This document shows, one piece after another, positions 18,173-29,842 of a stretch of DNA of 64,000 nucleotides. The DNA is from Haemophilus parainfluenzae (GTDB lineage Bacteria > Pseudomonadota > Gammaproteobacteria > Enterobacterales > Pasteurellaceae), in contig NZ_CP063120.1 of assembly GCF_014931395.1 (NCBI RefSeq), forward strand, positions 727,501 through 791,500, in the 5' to 3' direction. The translations under genes were made by a program, and so were the position numbers. How positions within the stretch are numbered: the first letter of the stretch is position 1; each line of letters begins with the position of its first letter. The notes below the pieces were generated by a model that made no database searches, was not told the origin of the DNA, and saw only the letters and a list, made by a program, of their open reading frames with translations.

Positions 18173-19450
18173 ATGAACATTCAACAATTAATTGAAAATG
18201 CAAAACAATCCCTTAATGCACCACAACATCATCATGTCTTTGATGAAAGCTTTGAGAGCTGTATTAAATGTACGGCGTGTACAGCGGTATGTCCGGTTTC
18301 GCGTCAAAATCCAAACTATCCAGGTCCAAAACAATCGGGCCCGGATGGTGAGCGTTTACGCTTAAAATCAGCCGAGCTTTATGATGAAGCATTGAAATAC
18401 TGTACTAACTGTAAACGTTGTGAAATTGCGTGTCCGTCTGATGTAAAAATTGGTGACATTATCGTTCGCGCAAGAAACAAATACCTTGCTCAACAACATA
18501 AACCGGCTGTGCAAAAATTACGTGATGCGATTTTAAGTAACACCGATATTATGGGTTCACTTAATACACCGCTTGCGCCGATTGTGAATACCATCACTGG
18601 TTTGAAAGCGACAAAATTTGTGTTGGAAAAAGCGTTAAAAATCAGCCGTCATCGTACGTTACCGAAATATTCCTTTGGTACGTTCCGCAGCTGGTATATG
18701 AAAAAAATGTTGGAAAGCCAACAAAAATTCGAACGCAAAGTGGCGTATTATCACGGTTGTTATGTGAACTACAATAATCCACAGTTGGGTAAAGAATTTA
18801 TTCAAGTGTTTAATGCCATGGACATTGGCGTGGTGTTATTGGAAAAAGAAAAATGCTGCGGCTTGCCATTAAGTGTCAACCAATTCCCTGAACGTGCGAA
18901 AAAAATTGCGCAATTTAACACCGATTACATTGGCAAAATGGTGGATGAAAATGGCTTGGATGTGATCAGTGAAGCATCAAGTTGTGCCTTAAATTTACGT
19001 GATGAATATCATCATATTTTAGGTATCGATAATGCGAAAGTTCGTCCGCATATCCACATGGTGACACCATTCTTATATCAACTCTTTAAAGAAGGTAAAA
19101 CCTTACCGCTTAAACCATTGAAATTGCGAGTGGCTTATCACACTGCGTGTCACGTAGATAAAGCGGGGTGGGCACCATACACCTTGGAAGTGTTAAAACA
19201 AATTCCAGGTTTAGAAGTGGTGATGTTACCATCACAATGTTGTGGTATTGCAGGAACATACGGTTTCAAAGAAGAAAACTACGAGGTTTCCCAATCTATC
19301 GGTAAAAACTTATTCGATAACATCAATGCTGGCGGATTTGATTACGTGATCTCTGAATGCCAAACTTGTAAATGGCAGATCGATATGTCATCTAATGTGA
19401 CTTGTATCCATCCATTGACGTTATTGTGTATGTCGATGAATCAAGCTTAG
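18173..19450 (+). CDS. glpC: Anaerobic glycerol-3-phosphate dehydrogenase subunit C
   Basis: 425 aa. Two 4Fe-4S ferredoxin motifs lie near residues 27-95: CIKCTACTAVCP and CTNCKRCEIACP. Two CCG domains follow, with CCGLPLS and CCGIAGTYGF, the pattern of heterodisulfide-reductase-like membrane anchors. GlpC passes electrons from GlpAB to menaquinone at the inner membrane. AGGAGG lies 4 bp before the ATG. It is the last gene of glpABC. Confidence 0.95.
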   Translation: MNIQQLIENAKQSLNAPQHHHVFDESFESCIKCTACTAVCPVSRQNPNYPGPKQSGPDGERLRLKSAELYDEALKYCTNCKRCEIACPSDVKIGDIIVRARNKYLAQQHKPAVQKLRDAILSNTDIMGSLNTPLAPIVNTITGLKATKFVLEKALKISRHRTLPKYSFGTFRSWYMKKMLESQQKFERKVAYYHGCYVNYNNPQLGKEFIQVFNAMDIGVVLLEKEKCCGLPLSVNQFPERAKKIAQFNTDYIGKMVDENGLDVISEASSCALNLRDEYHHILGIDNAKVRPHIHMVTPFLYQLFKEGKTLPLKPLKLRVAYHTACHVDKAGWAPYTLEVLKQIPGLEVVMLPSQCCGIAGTYGFKEENYEVSQSIGKNLFDNINAGGFDYVISECQTCKWQIDMSSNVTCIHPLTLLCMSMNQA

Positions 19451-19452
19451 TG

Positions 19453-19491
19453 AAAAGAGCGGAAACTGATAAAAAAGTGACCGCTCTTTTT
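19453..19491 (+). terminator. glpABC terminator
   Basis: AAAAGAGCGG at 19453-19462 pairs with CCGCTCTTTT at 19481-19490 around an 18-nt loop, followed by T. Confidence 0.75.
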
Positions 19492-19520
19492 GTTATTCAA
19501 TCCAATATGGAGAATCTATT

Positions 19521-20612
19521 ATGCAAAAAATCTTCAAGGTTTCTTTACTTGCTGTGCTTTCATCTCTTGCAGTAAACAGCTTCGCCAGCACGGCAGAAGT
19601 GAAAGTACTTGAGCCTCAATTAAATTATCAACAACTTCTTACTCAAAGACAGGTTGTGGATGAGTTGCTTGAACAAGCGGTGAAAATCCAAAACTCGCCC
19701 GCTCGTGTTTCAAATGCAGGTTTTACCGCGAAACTTCCTTCCAATATGGAGCGTATTGCGGATCTTTTATTAGAAGCGTATAAGCTTGAGCCTTATCGTG
19801 TGGATTTTTTGTTTGGTGCAGCGAATGCTAATATTTATAACGGCAATACCGATAAAGCCATTGAGCTTTATCAAAAAGTGCTTGATGTGGCGCCAGATGA
19901 TGTGAAAGCTCATACTTACTTGGCTGCATGGAATCGTTTTAAAGGCAACCAAGCGGAAGCGACAAAACATTTAGAACGCTTAAAACAACTTTCACCTGAA
20001 AGTGCGAGCAAATTAGAAAAAGTTTTTGCGGTGATTGATAAAGCGGCTAACCAGCCAATTACCGATAAACTCGAAACCAAGTTACCGGCGCAATCGGCGA
20101 TTATTACGTTGGGATACGCTTTAAATCCAGATGGCAGCATGCATGATATTTTAGTGCAACGTTTAGAAAAAACCTTAGAAATTGCAAATCAAAATCCAGA
20201 TACGTTAATTATTGTGACAGGCGGAGTACCGCAAAACAATAAAACCGAAGGGGATTTAATGAAGCAATGGTTAATTGAGAAAGGCGTGGATGCAAGCCGT
20301 ATTTATTCGGACAACTATGCACGTTCAACAGTCGAAAATGCGCTTTTCTCTCGTTACTCTTTAGCGAAACACAAAATCAAACATGCCGTGTTGATTAGCT
20401 CAGGTAGCCATGTTCGTCGTGGACAAGCATTATTTGAAATTGCTACACAAGAATCCGGTCCACAAGGTCTTGTGATTGAAACGGTCGCCGCATTAGATAA
20501 ACCGTTAGATCAGTTACAAAAAATTACGGAGAAAGACTTGCTGGGTATTTATCGTGACAGCTTAAAAACCATGGGATTGCCAATGTTTAACTGCGGGCCA
20601 TTGCAAGATTAA
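19521..20612 (+). CDS. Periplasmic YdcF/ElyC-like DUF218 protein with TPR
   Basis: 363 aa. A signal peptide (MQKIFKVSLLAVLSSLAVNS, FA) is followed by TPR-like helices at about 75-165 (FLFGAANANIYNGNTDKAIE, LYQKVLDVAPDDVKAHTYLA). Residues 185-345 form a DUF218 domain: AIITLGYALNPDGSM, IIVTGGVPQNN, TEGDLMKQWL, YSDNYARSTVENA and HAVLISSGSHVRRG. DUF218 members (SanA, ElyC, YdcF) are linked to envelope integrity, but the reaction is not established. It is monocistronic, with a uptake-signal terminator. Confidence 0.75.
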   Translation: MQKIFKVSLLAVLSSLAVNSFASTAEVKVLEPQLNYQQLLTQRQVVDELLEQAVKIQNSPARVSNAGFTAKLPSNMERIADLLLEAYKLEPYRVDFLFGAANANIYNGNTDKAIELYQKVLDVAPDDVKAHTYLAAWNRFKGNQAEATKHLERLKQLSPESASKLEKVFAVIDKAANQPITDKLETKLPAQSAIITLGYALNPDGSMHDILVQRLEKTLEIANQNPDTLIIVTGGVPQNNKTEGDLMKQWLIEKGVDASRIYSDNYARSTVENALFSRYSLAKHKIKHAVLISSGSHVRRGQALFEIATQESGPQGLVIETVAALDKPLDQLQKITEKDLLGIYRDSLKTMGLPMFNCGPLQD

Positions 20613-20630
20613 TTAATCTTTCCAAAAAAC

Positions 20631-20660
20631 AAAAGTGCGGTGAAATTTCACCGCACTTTT
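20631..20660. terminator. Perfect inverted uptake-signal terminator
   Basis: AAAAGTGCGGTGAAA followed directly by its reverse complement TTTCACCGCACTTTT, a perfect 30-bp palindrome. It serves the convergent DUF218 gene and asnA. Confidence 0.85.
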
Positions 20661-20676
20661 TTATTTTCTCTTTCGA

Positions 20677-21669
20677 TTAAAGAATATGTTGATATTGTTC
20701 TAACATTTCTTTTGGCCATACGCTTGATTGCACTTCACCAATGTGTTTTTTATGAAGTAAAAGCATTGCCATACGAGATTGACCGATACCACCACCGATA
20801 GTGAGAGGTAATTTGCCGTTTAATAAATCTTGGTGCCAATCCATTTTTAAGCGATCTTCATCACCGGTTAAACCAACTTGTAAACGTAATGCAGATTCAT
20901 CTACACGAATACCCATTGAAGAAAGCTCAAACGCTTTACCTAACTCAGAGTTCCACACCAAAATATCGCCGTTTAAACCTTTGTAGCCGTTTTCTGATTC
21001 AGTTGTCCAGTCATCGTAGTCTGGTGCACGACCATCATGTGGTTTACCATCTGACAATTTGCCACCGATACCAATTAAGAACACGGCGCCATATTCTTTA
21101 CAAATGGCGTTTTCACGTTCTTTACTGCTTAAATCCGGGTAGCGTTTCACTAAATCTTCGCTGTGAACGAAGGTGATTTCTTTCGGTAAGCTTGATGGAA
21201 TGTCAAAGCGAGCTTCTACGGCTAATTCAGTTAAACGGATTGCACGATAGATAGAACGTACCGTTTCTTTTAAATAAGCAAAGTTACGGCGACCTTCAGG
21301 AATCACTTTTTCCCAGTCCCATTGGTCTACATAAACTGAGTGAGTTTGATCCAATGAATCTTCATCTGGACGTAATGCTTTCATATGAACAAATAAGCCT
21401 TCACCTTCTTTGAAATGGAAACGTGCGAGAGTATGGCGTTTCCATTTAGCTAATGAGTGAACCACTTCATAAACCGCATTTGGGATACATTTCACGTTTA
21501 CTTGAACCGCTTTCTCAATGCCTGATAAGTTATCTTGCATACCGTTGCCAACTTCACTAAGGATTGGACCTTGTACTTCGATAATGCCAAGTTGTTCAAT
21601 CAAGTTTTGAGTAAAGGTGTTCTTCACAAAGCTAATTTCTTGTTGTTGTAAAATAAACGTCTTTTTCAT
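20677..21669 (-). CDS. asnA: Aspartate-ammonia ligase
   Basis: 330 aa from the ATG at 21669, the E. coli AsnA length; an in-frame extension to 21720 has no support. The product begins [20 protein letters not shown]. Conserved blocks include [29 protein letters not shown]-like [20 protein letters not shown], and [14 protein letters not shown]. It makes asparagine from aspartate, ammonia and ATP. It is divergent from asnC, whose product is known to activate asnA in E. coli. Confidence 0.96.
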   Translation of the reverse strand: MKKTFILQQQEISFVKNTFTQNLIEQLGIIEVQGPILSEVGNGMQDNLSGIEKAVQVNVKCIPNAVYEVVHSLAKWKRHTLARFHFKEGEGLFVHMKALRPDEDSLDQTHSVYVDQWDWEKVIPEGRRNFAYLKETVRSIYRAIRLTELAVEARFDIPSSLPKEITFVHSEDLVKRYPDLSSKERENAICKEYGAVFLIGIGGKLSDGKPHDGRAPDYDDWTTESENGYKGLNGDILVWNSELGKAFELSSMGIRVDESALRLQVGLTGDEDRLKMDWHQDLLNGKLPLTIGGGIGQSRMAMLLLHKKHIGEVQSSVWPKEMLEQYQHIL

Positions 21670-21825
21670 ATTTATCCTTCTTTTTATAATAACTGGTAAG
21701 ATTTGTTGAGCATTATTCAATAAAATGACAAATTATTTCAAGTAATTTCTTTACATTGTTTTAAATGTTGAATATTATCAAAAATAAAGAAGATATTTTG
21801 AAAAAGATCTAATAAGGAGTGTTTT

Positions 21826-22278
21826 ATGAACAATATCGATACACTTGATCGCCAAATTCTCCGTGTGCTGACTAAAGATGCGCGTACACCTTATGCAGAG
21901 ATGGCCAAAAACTTTGGCGTGAGCCCAGGTACGATTCATGTTCGCGTAGAGAAAATGCGTCAGTCTGGTCTGATTGAAGGCACAAAAGCGATTATTGATG
22001 AGCGTAAACTGGGTTATGATGTGTGCTGCTTTATTGGCATTATTTTGAAAAGCGCAAAAGATTACGAAAAAGTGATTAAAAAGCTAGAGACCTTTGATGA
22101 AGTGGTGGAAGCCTATTATACCACGGGAAATTATTCTATTTTTATCAAAGTGATGACACACACCATTGCTGAATTACATTCCGTGTTGGCGACTAAGATC
22201 CAGTTAATTGATGAAATTCAATCAACGGAAACCTTGATTTCCATGCAAAATCCTATTTTACGAGACATTAAACCTTAA
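21826..22278 (+). CDS. asnC: Lrp/AsnC-family regulator AsnC
   Basis: 150 aa. An N-terminal winged helix (LDRQILRVLTKDARTPYAEM, then AKNFGVSPGTIHVRVEKMRQ) and a C-terminal RAM domain (YDVCCFIGIILKSAKDYEKV). Its place divergent from asnA, with a 156-bp AT-rich intergenic region, fits the known asparagine-responsive regulator. AAGGAG lies 7 bp before the ATG. Confidence 0.93.
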   Translation: MNNIDTLDRQILRVLTKDARTPYAEMAKNFGVSPGTIHVRVEKMRQSGLIEGTKAIIDERKLGYDVCCFIGIILKSAKDYEKVIKKLETFDEVVEAYYTTGNYSIFIKVMTHTIAELHSVLATKIQLIDEIQSTETLISMQNPILRDIKP

Positions 22279-22296
22279 ATGTCATCGAAACAATAC

Positions 22297-22328
22297 AGGC
22301 GTGTTTGATACACGCCTTTGCTTTTTTT
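22297..22328 (+). terminator. asnC terminator
   Basis: AGGCGTGT at 22297-22304 pairs with ACACGCCT at 22310-22317, followed by a T-rich run. It also faces the convergent oxidoreductase gene. Confidence 0.75.
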
Positions 22329-22330
22329 GA

Positions 22331-23626
22331 TTAACGATAACGATCGAGGAATTTGTAATAGAGTACGCCGATCTTGGTGGCTAAGTTTTTGAGGGATTTT
22401 CCACCGTAAAACGAAGGCACTTTCAATCCTTCAAAAATTCTCAAACGTTCGTCATTGCCTAAAATTGCTTCGGCAATAATACGTCCCGCAAGCCCGGTTA
22501 GTGCGACACCATGACCAGAATAGCCCTGCGCAAAATAAATATGCGGTGAGATACGCCCGAAATGTGGGGTAGCGTTCATTGTCATATCAATCGGTCCTGC
22601 CCAACCATAATCAATTTTGACATTTTCTAATTGTGGGAAAACATGCAGCATATTGCGGCGCATAATTTGCACCATATCTTTTTCGGAGCTTGAGTCACTG
22701 CCGAATAATAGGCGGTTATCTGCACTCAAACGATAGTAATCGAGCAAGATATTGTTATCACAAACAGACATACCATTATTGATTACTGAATCAGCCGTGG
22801 CTTGATCTAAAGGTTCGGTTGCAATAATAAAGCTTTCTACTGGCAAAATTTTACGATTAATGCCTCGATGAATGGATTTTGGTAGCGCATCAATATAAGC
22901 GTTGGTGGCTAAAATAACATCTTGAGAAATGACCGCACTTTTATCGGTTTTGACTTCAATGCAACCTGATTTTTCTATTAAATCCACAACGGGCGATTGT
23001 TCGTAAATCTGTACGCCTAAATCCAAGCAGGCTTTTGCTAAACCTAAGCAATAATTTAATGGGTGTAGGTGACCAGAATTGCTATCGTATAACCCGCCTA
23101 CATAAATATCGCTGCCTAGATGTTGTTTCAGTTTGGCTTTATCCCAAAGTTGCATTTTGTCATAGCCAAAAGTTGCGTGGCTGGCTTTTTCCATTTCAAT
23201 GAGATCGTCCATACGACGTTCATTTAACGCCAATGTGGCATAACCTTTTTTCCAATCGCATTGAATGCCATATTTCGCAATGCGTTCATCAATAATATCA
23301 ATGGCTTCGAGTGACATATCCCAAAGTTGCTTCGCTTTATCAAAGCCTACTTGAGCAATATATTCATCAATGCCTTCTTCAAAACCGTTGATGGCTTGAC
23401 CGCCACTTCTACCAGATGCGCCAAATCCAACTCTCGCACCTTCTAGAACAATCACTTTTTTGCCTTTTTCTGCTAATTCAAGGGCGGCGGATAAACCAAA
23501 GAAGCCCGCACCGATGACACAAACATCCGCTTCTTCTTGCTGAGTGAGTGGCGGCAGTTCAAAGGTTTGATTTCGACTATCGAGATAATAAGATTTGACG
23601 TGTTCTTGATGAGCAAATTCGAGCAT
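22331..23626 (-). CDS. FAD-dependent oxidoreductase of the DadA/PuuB type
   Basis: 431 aa from the ATG at 23626 (MLEFAHQEHVKSYYLDSRNQ); a longer frame to 23692 lacks a ribosome site. The flavin motif VCVIGAGFFGLSAALELAEK begins at residue 35. RVGFGASGRSGGQAINGF and the C-terminal YFAQGYSGHGVALTGLAGRI fit the DAO family, closest in layout to gamma-glutamylputrescine oxidase. The divergent neighbour is a PotD-like polyamine-binding protein, which supports an amine or polyamine substrate but does not prove it. Confidence 0.72.
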   Translation of the reverse strand: MLEFAHQEHVKSYYLDSRNQTFELPPLTQQEEADVCVIGAGFFGLSAALELAEKGKKVIVLEGARVGFGASGRSGGQAINGFEEGIDEYIAQVGFDKAKQLWDMSLEAIDIIDERIAKYGIQCDWKKGYATLALNERRMDDLIEMEKASHATFGYDKMQLWDKAKLKQHLGSDIYVGGLYDSNSGHLHPLNYCLGLAKACLDLGVQIYEQSPVVDLIEKSGCIEVKTDKSAVISQDVILATNAYIDALPKSIHRGINRKILPVESFIIATEPLDQATADSVINNGMSVCDNNILLDYYRLSADNRLLFGSDSSSEKDMVQIMRRNMLHVFPQLENVKIDYGWAGPIDMTMNATPHFGRISPHIYFAQGYSGHGVALTGLAGRIIAEAILGNDERLRIFEGLKVPSFYGGKSLKNLATKIGVLYYKFLDRYR

Positions 23627-23712
23627 AGTTGATGACTGATTAACATAAAATAGAGATAAGCGAAATCTTACCCTGATGGGAAAATATGTCAAACCTTTTG
23701 CAAAAAAGGTGC

Positions 23713-23741
23713 TATACTCCTTCGAGTTTACATAAGTAAAC
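23713..23741 (+). promoter_or_regulatory. Candidate promoter and palindrome upstream of potD
   Basis: A TATACT at 23713-23718 could be the -10 element. GTTTAC at 23726-23731 and GTAAAC at 23736-23741 form a short palindrome just after it, in the leader of potD. Confidence 0.4.
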
Positions 23742-23784
23742 GATTGCTTAGGTTTATTTTGATTGTCCTGAGGAGGTCAATAAA

Positions 23785-24840
23785 TTGAAAAAAAATGCTG
23801 TTCAATACATTAAATCACTTTGTCTGTCTGCGGTCGCATTCGTCGCAACCTCTGCGGCATTTGCTGCTGAAAAACTTTATGTTTATAACTGGACTGACTA
23901 TGTGCCATCTAATTTGGTTGCGGAATTTACCAAAGAAACCGGCATTGAAGTGATTTATTCAACATTTGAAAGTAATGAAGAAATGTATGCTAAATTGAAG
24001 CTGACCTCTAGTACAGGTAGTGGTTATGATTTAGTTTTCCCATCAAGCTATTACGTCAACAAAATGGCGAAAGAAGACATGTTACAAGAGCTTGATCACA
24101 GCAAATTAAGTAATTTTAAACAAATTCCAGCAAATTTATTAAACAAGGAATTTGACCCAAATAACAAATATTCTCTGCCTTACGTTTATGGCTTAACTGG
24201 TATCGGCGTAAATGCGGATGATATTGACCCAAGCAAAATTACGAGTTGGGCTGATTTTTGGAATCCGGAATTTAAAGGTAAAGTGTTATTAACCAGTGAT
24301 GCGCGTGAAGTGTTCCACATTGCATTACTTTTAGATGGTAAATCACCGAACACTAAGAATGAAGAAGACATTAAAGCGGCTTATGAGCGCTTAGTGAAAT
24401 TGTTACCAAATGTGGTGACCTTTAACTCTGATTCGCCAGAAGTGCCGTTTGTTCAAGGTGAAGCTTCTATCGGTATGTTATGGAATGGTTCAGCTTATTT
24501 AGCACACAAAGAAAATCCAAGTATCCAATTTGTGTACCCAAAAGAAGGCGCGATTTTCTGGATGGATAACTACGCGATTCCAAAAGGTGCGAAAAATACA
24601 GAGGGCGCTTATAAATTTATCGACTTCTTACTTCGCCCTGAAAATGCGAAATTAGTGGTTGAAAAAATGGGCTTCTCTATGCCAAACGAAGGTGTGAAAG
24701 CGTTACTTTCACCTGAAATGGCGAATAATCCAACCTTGTTCCCATCTGCTGAAAACATTGAAAAAGGCATTATGCAAGGTGATGTGGGTGAAGCGGTTGA
24801 TATTTACGAAAAATATTGGAATAAATTAAAAACCAATTAA
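23785..24840 (+). CDS. potD: Spermidine/putrescine-binding periplasmic protein
   Basis: 351 aa. The start is a TTG at 23785, backed by a strong AGGAGG 8 bp upstream; the nearby ATG is out of frame. A signal peptide ends at VATSAAFA. The mature protein starts [20 protein letters not shown], as in PotD, and [42 protein letters not shown] and [14 protein letters not shown] are further family blocks. It should bind polyamines for a PotABC importer that is not encoded in this window. Confidence 0.88.
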   Translation: MKKNAVQYIKSLCLSAVAFVATSAAFAAEKLYVYNWTDYVPSNLVAEFTKETGIEVIYSTFESNEEMYAKLKLTSSTGSGYDLVFPSSYYVNKMAKEDMLQELDHSKLSNFKQIPANLLNKEFDPNNKYSLPYVYGLTGIGVNADDIDPSKITSWADFWNPEFKGKVLLTSDAREVFHIALLLDGKSPNTKNEEDIKAAYERLVKLLPNVVTFNSDSPEVPFVQGEASIGMLWNGSAYLAHKENPSIQFVYPKEGAIFWMDNYAIPKGAKNTEGAYKFIDFLLRPENAKLVVEKMGFSMPNEGVKALLSPEMANNPTLFPSAENIEKGIMQGDVGEAVDIYEKYWNKLKTN

Positions 24841-24853
24841 TCAAATATTGATG

Positions 24854-24882
24854 AAAAGTGCGGTGAATTTGACCGCACTTTT
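24854..24882 (+). terminator. potD terminator (inverted uptake signal)
   Basis: AAAAGTGCGGT at 24854-24864 pairs with ACCGCACTTTT at 24872-24882. Confidence 0.78.
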
Positions 24883-24901
24883 GCTTTGTAAAGGATGACA
24901 A

Positions 24902-25315
24902 ATGAGTTTTCTTGAGCGACTTTTTCACGCAATCTTGTTTGAAACCACGGTTGTGTTGCTTTCTGTTTTTGCTTTGTATTTCTTTACAGAAGAAAGTGTT
25001 TCTATTCTCTTTGGGTCCATGGTACTGGTTTCCTTAACCGCCATGCTATGGAATATGATCTTTAATTATTTCCTCGATAAAATTTTCACGGGCCCGCGAG
25101 AAAAGCGTGGTGTGATATTTCGTACTTTACATGCCATTTCATTTGAGGGCGGTTTGCTTATTTTCACCGTGCCGATCATTGCTTACTTTTTAAAAGTGGA
25201 TTGGATTACAGCTTTTATGATGGATTTCAGCTTAACGGTGATGGTGACCGTTTATACCTTTATTTTTAATTGGGTGTATGATCACGCGCGATTACTGTTT
25301 ATTAAGCGTGAATGA
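24902..25315 (+). CDS. PACE-family multidrug efflux protein
   Basis: 137 aa with four membrane helices in two tandem BTP (bacterial transmembrane pair) units. The helix 1 motif RLFHAILFETT carries the conserved Glu used for proton coupling in AceI, and the second repeat has RTLHAISFEGG. MLWNMIFNYFLDK and FIFNWVYDHA are the conserved ends of the units. PACE proteins export biocides such as chlorhexidine by proton antiport; the substrate here is not known. It lies 62 bp after potD with a terminator between. Confidence 0.85.
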   Translation: MSFLERLFHAILFETTVVLLSVFALYFFTEESVSILFGSMVLVSLTAMLWNMIFNYFLDKIFTGPREKRGVIFRTLHAISFEGGLLIFTVPIIAYFLKVDWITAFMMDFSLTVMVTVYTFIFNWVYDHARLLFIKRE

Positions 25316-25340
25316 TGCAATAGGTAAGAGAAGAAATAAA

Positions 25341-25380
25341 AAAGTGCGGTCAAAATCTAAGATGTTTTTGACCGCACTTT
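25341..25380. terminator. Bidirectional inverted uptake-signal terminator
   Basis: AAAGTGCGGTCAAAA at 25341-25355 pairs with the complementary arm at 25366-25380. It separates the convergent PACE gene and purB. Confidence 0.85.
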
Positions 25381-25416
25381 GATTTTTTAGGGCATGAAAA
25401 GCTGCCCTTTTCTTTA

Positions 25417-27424
<2,008 letters not shown>

Positions 27425-27564
27425 TGGGATTATAAATTGTGAGCTGCAGAAATTTTTGGCGTAATATAGCATTTTTACACATTGTTTTGAACTCAATCAT
27501 TAAAAAACGCCCTATCTTTTGTTATCATAGCGCCAATTCAGTTTACAGAATAAAAGGATAACCA

Positions 27565-28569
27565 ATGACAAAACCAATTGTATTCAGTGGCGTGCAGCCT
27601 TCCGGCGAATTAACTATCGGGAATTATTTAGGTGCACTTCGCAACTGGGTGAAAATGCAAGAAGATTATGAGTGTATTTTCTGTGTGGTGGATTTACATG
27701 CCATCACGGTACGTCAAGACCCTGTAGCACTTCGCAAAGCGACTCTTGATGTGCTCGCCCTTTACTTGGCTTGTGGCATTGATCCGAATAAAAGCACGAT
27801 CTTTGTGCAATCTCATGTACCAGAGCATACTCAACTAAGCTGGGTGTTAAACTGTTACACCTATTTTGGTGAAATGAGCCGTATGACTCAATTTAAAGAT
27901 AAATCAGCACGTTATGCTGAAAATATTAACGTGGGTTTATTTGATTATCCGGTTTTAATGGCAGCAGATATCTTACTTTACCAAGCGAAAAGCGTGCCGG
28001 TAGGGGATGACCAAAAACAACATTTAGAAATCACCCGTGATATTGCCGCTCGTTTTAATGCGCTTTATGGTGATATTTTCACGATTCCTGAAATTTTCTT
28101 AGGCAAAGCAGGTGCGCGTATTATGTCTTTGCAAGATCCTGATAAAAAAATGTCTAAATCAGATGATAACCGCAATAACGTGGTGACCTTGCTTGAAGAT
28201 CCTAAATCGGTAGCGAAAAAAATCAAACGCGCGGTGACAGACTCTGATGAACCGCCTGTTGTTCGTTATGACGTGAAAAACAAAGCGGGCGTGTCTAACT
28301 TATTAGATATCCTTTCTGCAGTAACGGATAAATCTGTGGCAGACCTTGAAAAAGAATTTGAAGGCAAAATGTATGGACACTTAAAAACAGCGGTGGCTGA
28401 CGAAGTGTCAAACTTACTTGCGGGTTTACAAGAACGTTTCTATCAATATCGTAACGATGAAGCACTTTTAGACGAGATTTTACGTCAAGGTGCAGAAAAA
28501 GCCCGTGCAAGAGCGAAAGAAACCCTTGCCAAAGTGTACGAAGCCGTCGGCTTTGTCGCTGCAAAATAA
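27565..28569 (+). CDS. trpS: Tryptophanyl-tRNA synthetase
   Basis: 334 aa, the same length as E. coli TrpS. The class I HIGH-type motif is [14 protein letters not shown] (residues 10-23), and KMSKS occurs exactly in [12 protein letters not shown] (about residues 191-202). It charges tRNA-Trp. AAGGATAACC precedes the ATG. Confidence 0.97.
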   Translation: MTKPIVFSGVQPSGELTIGNYLGALRNWVKMQEDYECIFCVVDLHAITVRQDPVALRKATLDVLALYLACGIDPNKSTIFVQSHVPEHTQLSWVLNCYTYFGEMSRMTQFKDKSARYAENINVGLFDYPVLMAADILLYQAKSVPVGDDQKQHLEITRDIAARFNALYGDIFTIPEIFLGKAGARIMSLQDPDKKMSKSDDNRNNVVTLLEDPKSVAKKIKRAVTDSDEPPVVRYDVKNKAGVSNLLDILSAVTDKSVADLEKEFEGKMYGHLKTAVADEVSNLLAGLQERFYQYRNDEALLDEILRQGAEKARARAKETLAKVYEAVGFVAAK

Positions 28570-28624
28570 TTTTAAACTTAATAAGCCGTGTTATATCACG
28601 GCTTTTTTAGATAAGGAGAAAAAG

Positions 28625-28915
28625 ATGGCCATTCAAACAGAAAAACCTATTGAATGTGTAGGCTGTAATACTTTCGATATGAAATCATTGTTTGATAACA
28701 GTGATTGTAGTTTCCCTATCGAACAGTTTTACGCGACTCGTCAAGATGCAGAAGGCGCATTGGAATATTTCACATTAAAAGCACGTGATGTAGAAAGTGA
28801 ACCTTGCCAAATTCAATCTGAAATTCAACAGGTTGAAGAGGGATATGTACTTAAAGCGGTTTTCACATTCTGCTGCCAAGCGGAATTAGTGATTTTCCAA
28901 ATGAAGCTTGTGTAA
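28625..28915 (+). CDS. YfcZ/YiiS-family protein (DUF406)
   Basis: 96 aa from the ATG at 28625, preceded by AAGGAGAAAAAG. The sequence [20 protein letters not shown] and the block [20 protein letters not shown] match the small YfcZ/YiiS family, whose role is not established. It contains several Cys (CVGC, FCCQ). A short hairpin follows trpS just upstream (GCCGTG...CACGGC, about 28584-28601). Confidence 0.85.
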   Translation: MAIQTEKPIECVGCNTFDMKSLFDNSDCSFPIEQFYATRQDAEGALEYFTLKARDVESEPCQIQSEIQQVEEGYVLKAVFTFCCQAELVIFQMKLV

Positions 28916-28947
28916 GTGATAACTTACTCTAGAAAAAAGCGCTATTT

Positions 28948-29736
28948 GTGACCGCACTTTCTGATATTTATGTTCCCCTGCATCGTATTATTCCTTTTTC
29001 TAATGTAGAAGGGCAGGGGAATCGTACCAGTATTTTCTTACAAGGTTGTAAGTTAAACTGTCTTTATTGCCATAATCCAGAAACCATTCCTCGTTATGCA
29101 GAAGGCGCTCATCAAGTCAGCCTGCAGTATTTGTATGAGCAAGTAATGGATGCAGTTCCTTTCATTCGTGGCGTAACCGTTTCTGGCGGTGAACCCACCA
29201 TTCATCATAAAAAGCTCGTTCCATTGTTTCAAAAACTACGTGAGGAAGGGCTAACTTGCTATTTAGATAGCAGTGGTTTCTTTGAATTTGACGCAATTCG
29301 TCCTTTAATTGATGTCACAGACAAATTTCTCTTTGACCTGAAAGGAGAAGGGCTTGGCTTGCAAAGTTTGTGCTTTGATAGGCAAAATCGGCAAGGCATT
29401 GTCCCTCAAAACATTATTCCTACTCATCAACATATCAAACAAGAAAATTTAGATCGCAATTTGAAGAACTTGGCGCAATTATTGCCATTAAATAAAGTGG
29501 AAGAAGTGCGGTTAGTTTATGTGGCAAATTTTTTTGATGCAGAACAGTTGGTGGAAAAAGTCGCGTCCTTATTGAAAGACTATCCGGATGTGTTGTTCAA
29601 AATTATCCGAATGCACACAAAAGGTGCACGAGACGCCGAAGGACTCACGCCTTATGTCCCAACTGTTGAACAGACCCAAGCACTTGAAAACTATGCGAAA
29701 TCTTGTGGTCTGACCAAAATTGTGACCATTTTATAA
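28948..29736 (+). CDS. YjjW-type radical SAM glycyl-radical enzyme activase
   Basis: 262 aa from a GTG at 28948 within an uptake signal (GTGACCGCACTTTCT); the ribosome site is weak, so the true start is uncertain. The radical SAM cluster motif is CKLNCLYC (CX3CX2C) after IPFSNVEGQGNRTSIFLQG, and TVSGGEP is the SAM-binding GGE motif. It resembles YjjW without the ferredoxin insert. Activases place the glycyl radical on a partner enzyme. The expected YjjI partner is not adjacent in this window, while nupC and deoD follow. Confidence 0.75.
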   Translation: MTALSDIYVPLHRIIPFSNVEGQGNRTSIFLQGCKLNCLYCHNPETIPRYAEGAHQVSLQYLYEQVMDAVPFIRGVTVSGGEPTIHHKKLVPLFQKLREEGLTCYLDSSGFFEFDAIRPLIDVTDKFLFDLKGEGLGLQSLCFDRQNRQGIVPQNIIPTHQHIKQENLDRNLKNLAQLLPLNKVEEVRLVYVANFFDAEQLVEKVASLLKDYPDVLFKIIRMHTKGARDAEGLTPYVPTVEQTQALENYAKSCGLTKIVTIL

Positions 29737-29842
29737 GCAAACATGCCAAAAAGTAGTAAAAATATTCCGACTTTTTACCGAAAAACAAGTAGAATAGGAC
29801 AATTTTATTCACTTACTTATCTAACCAACCTAGGGGAAAAAA

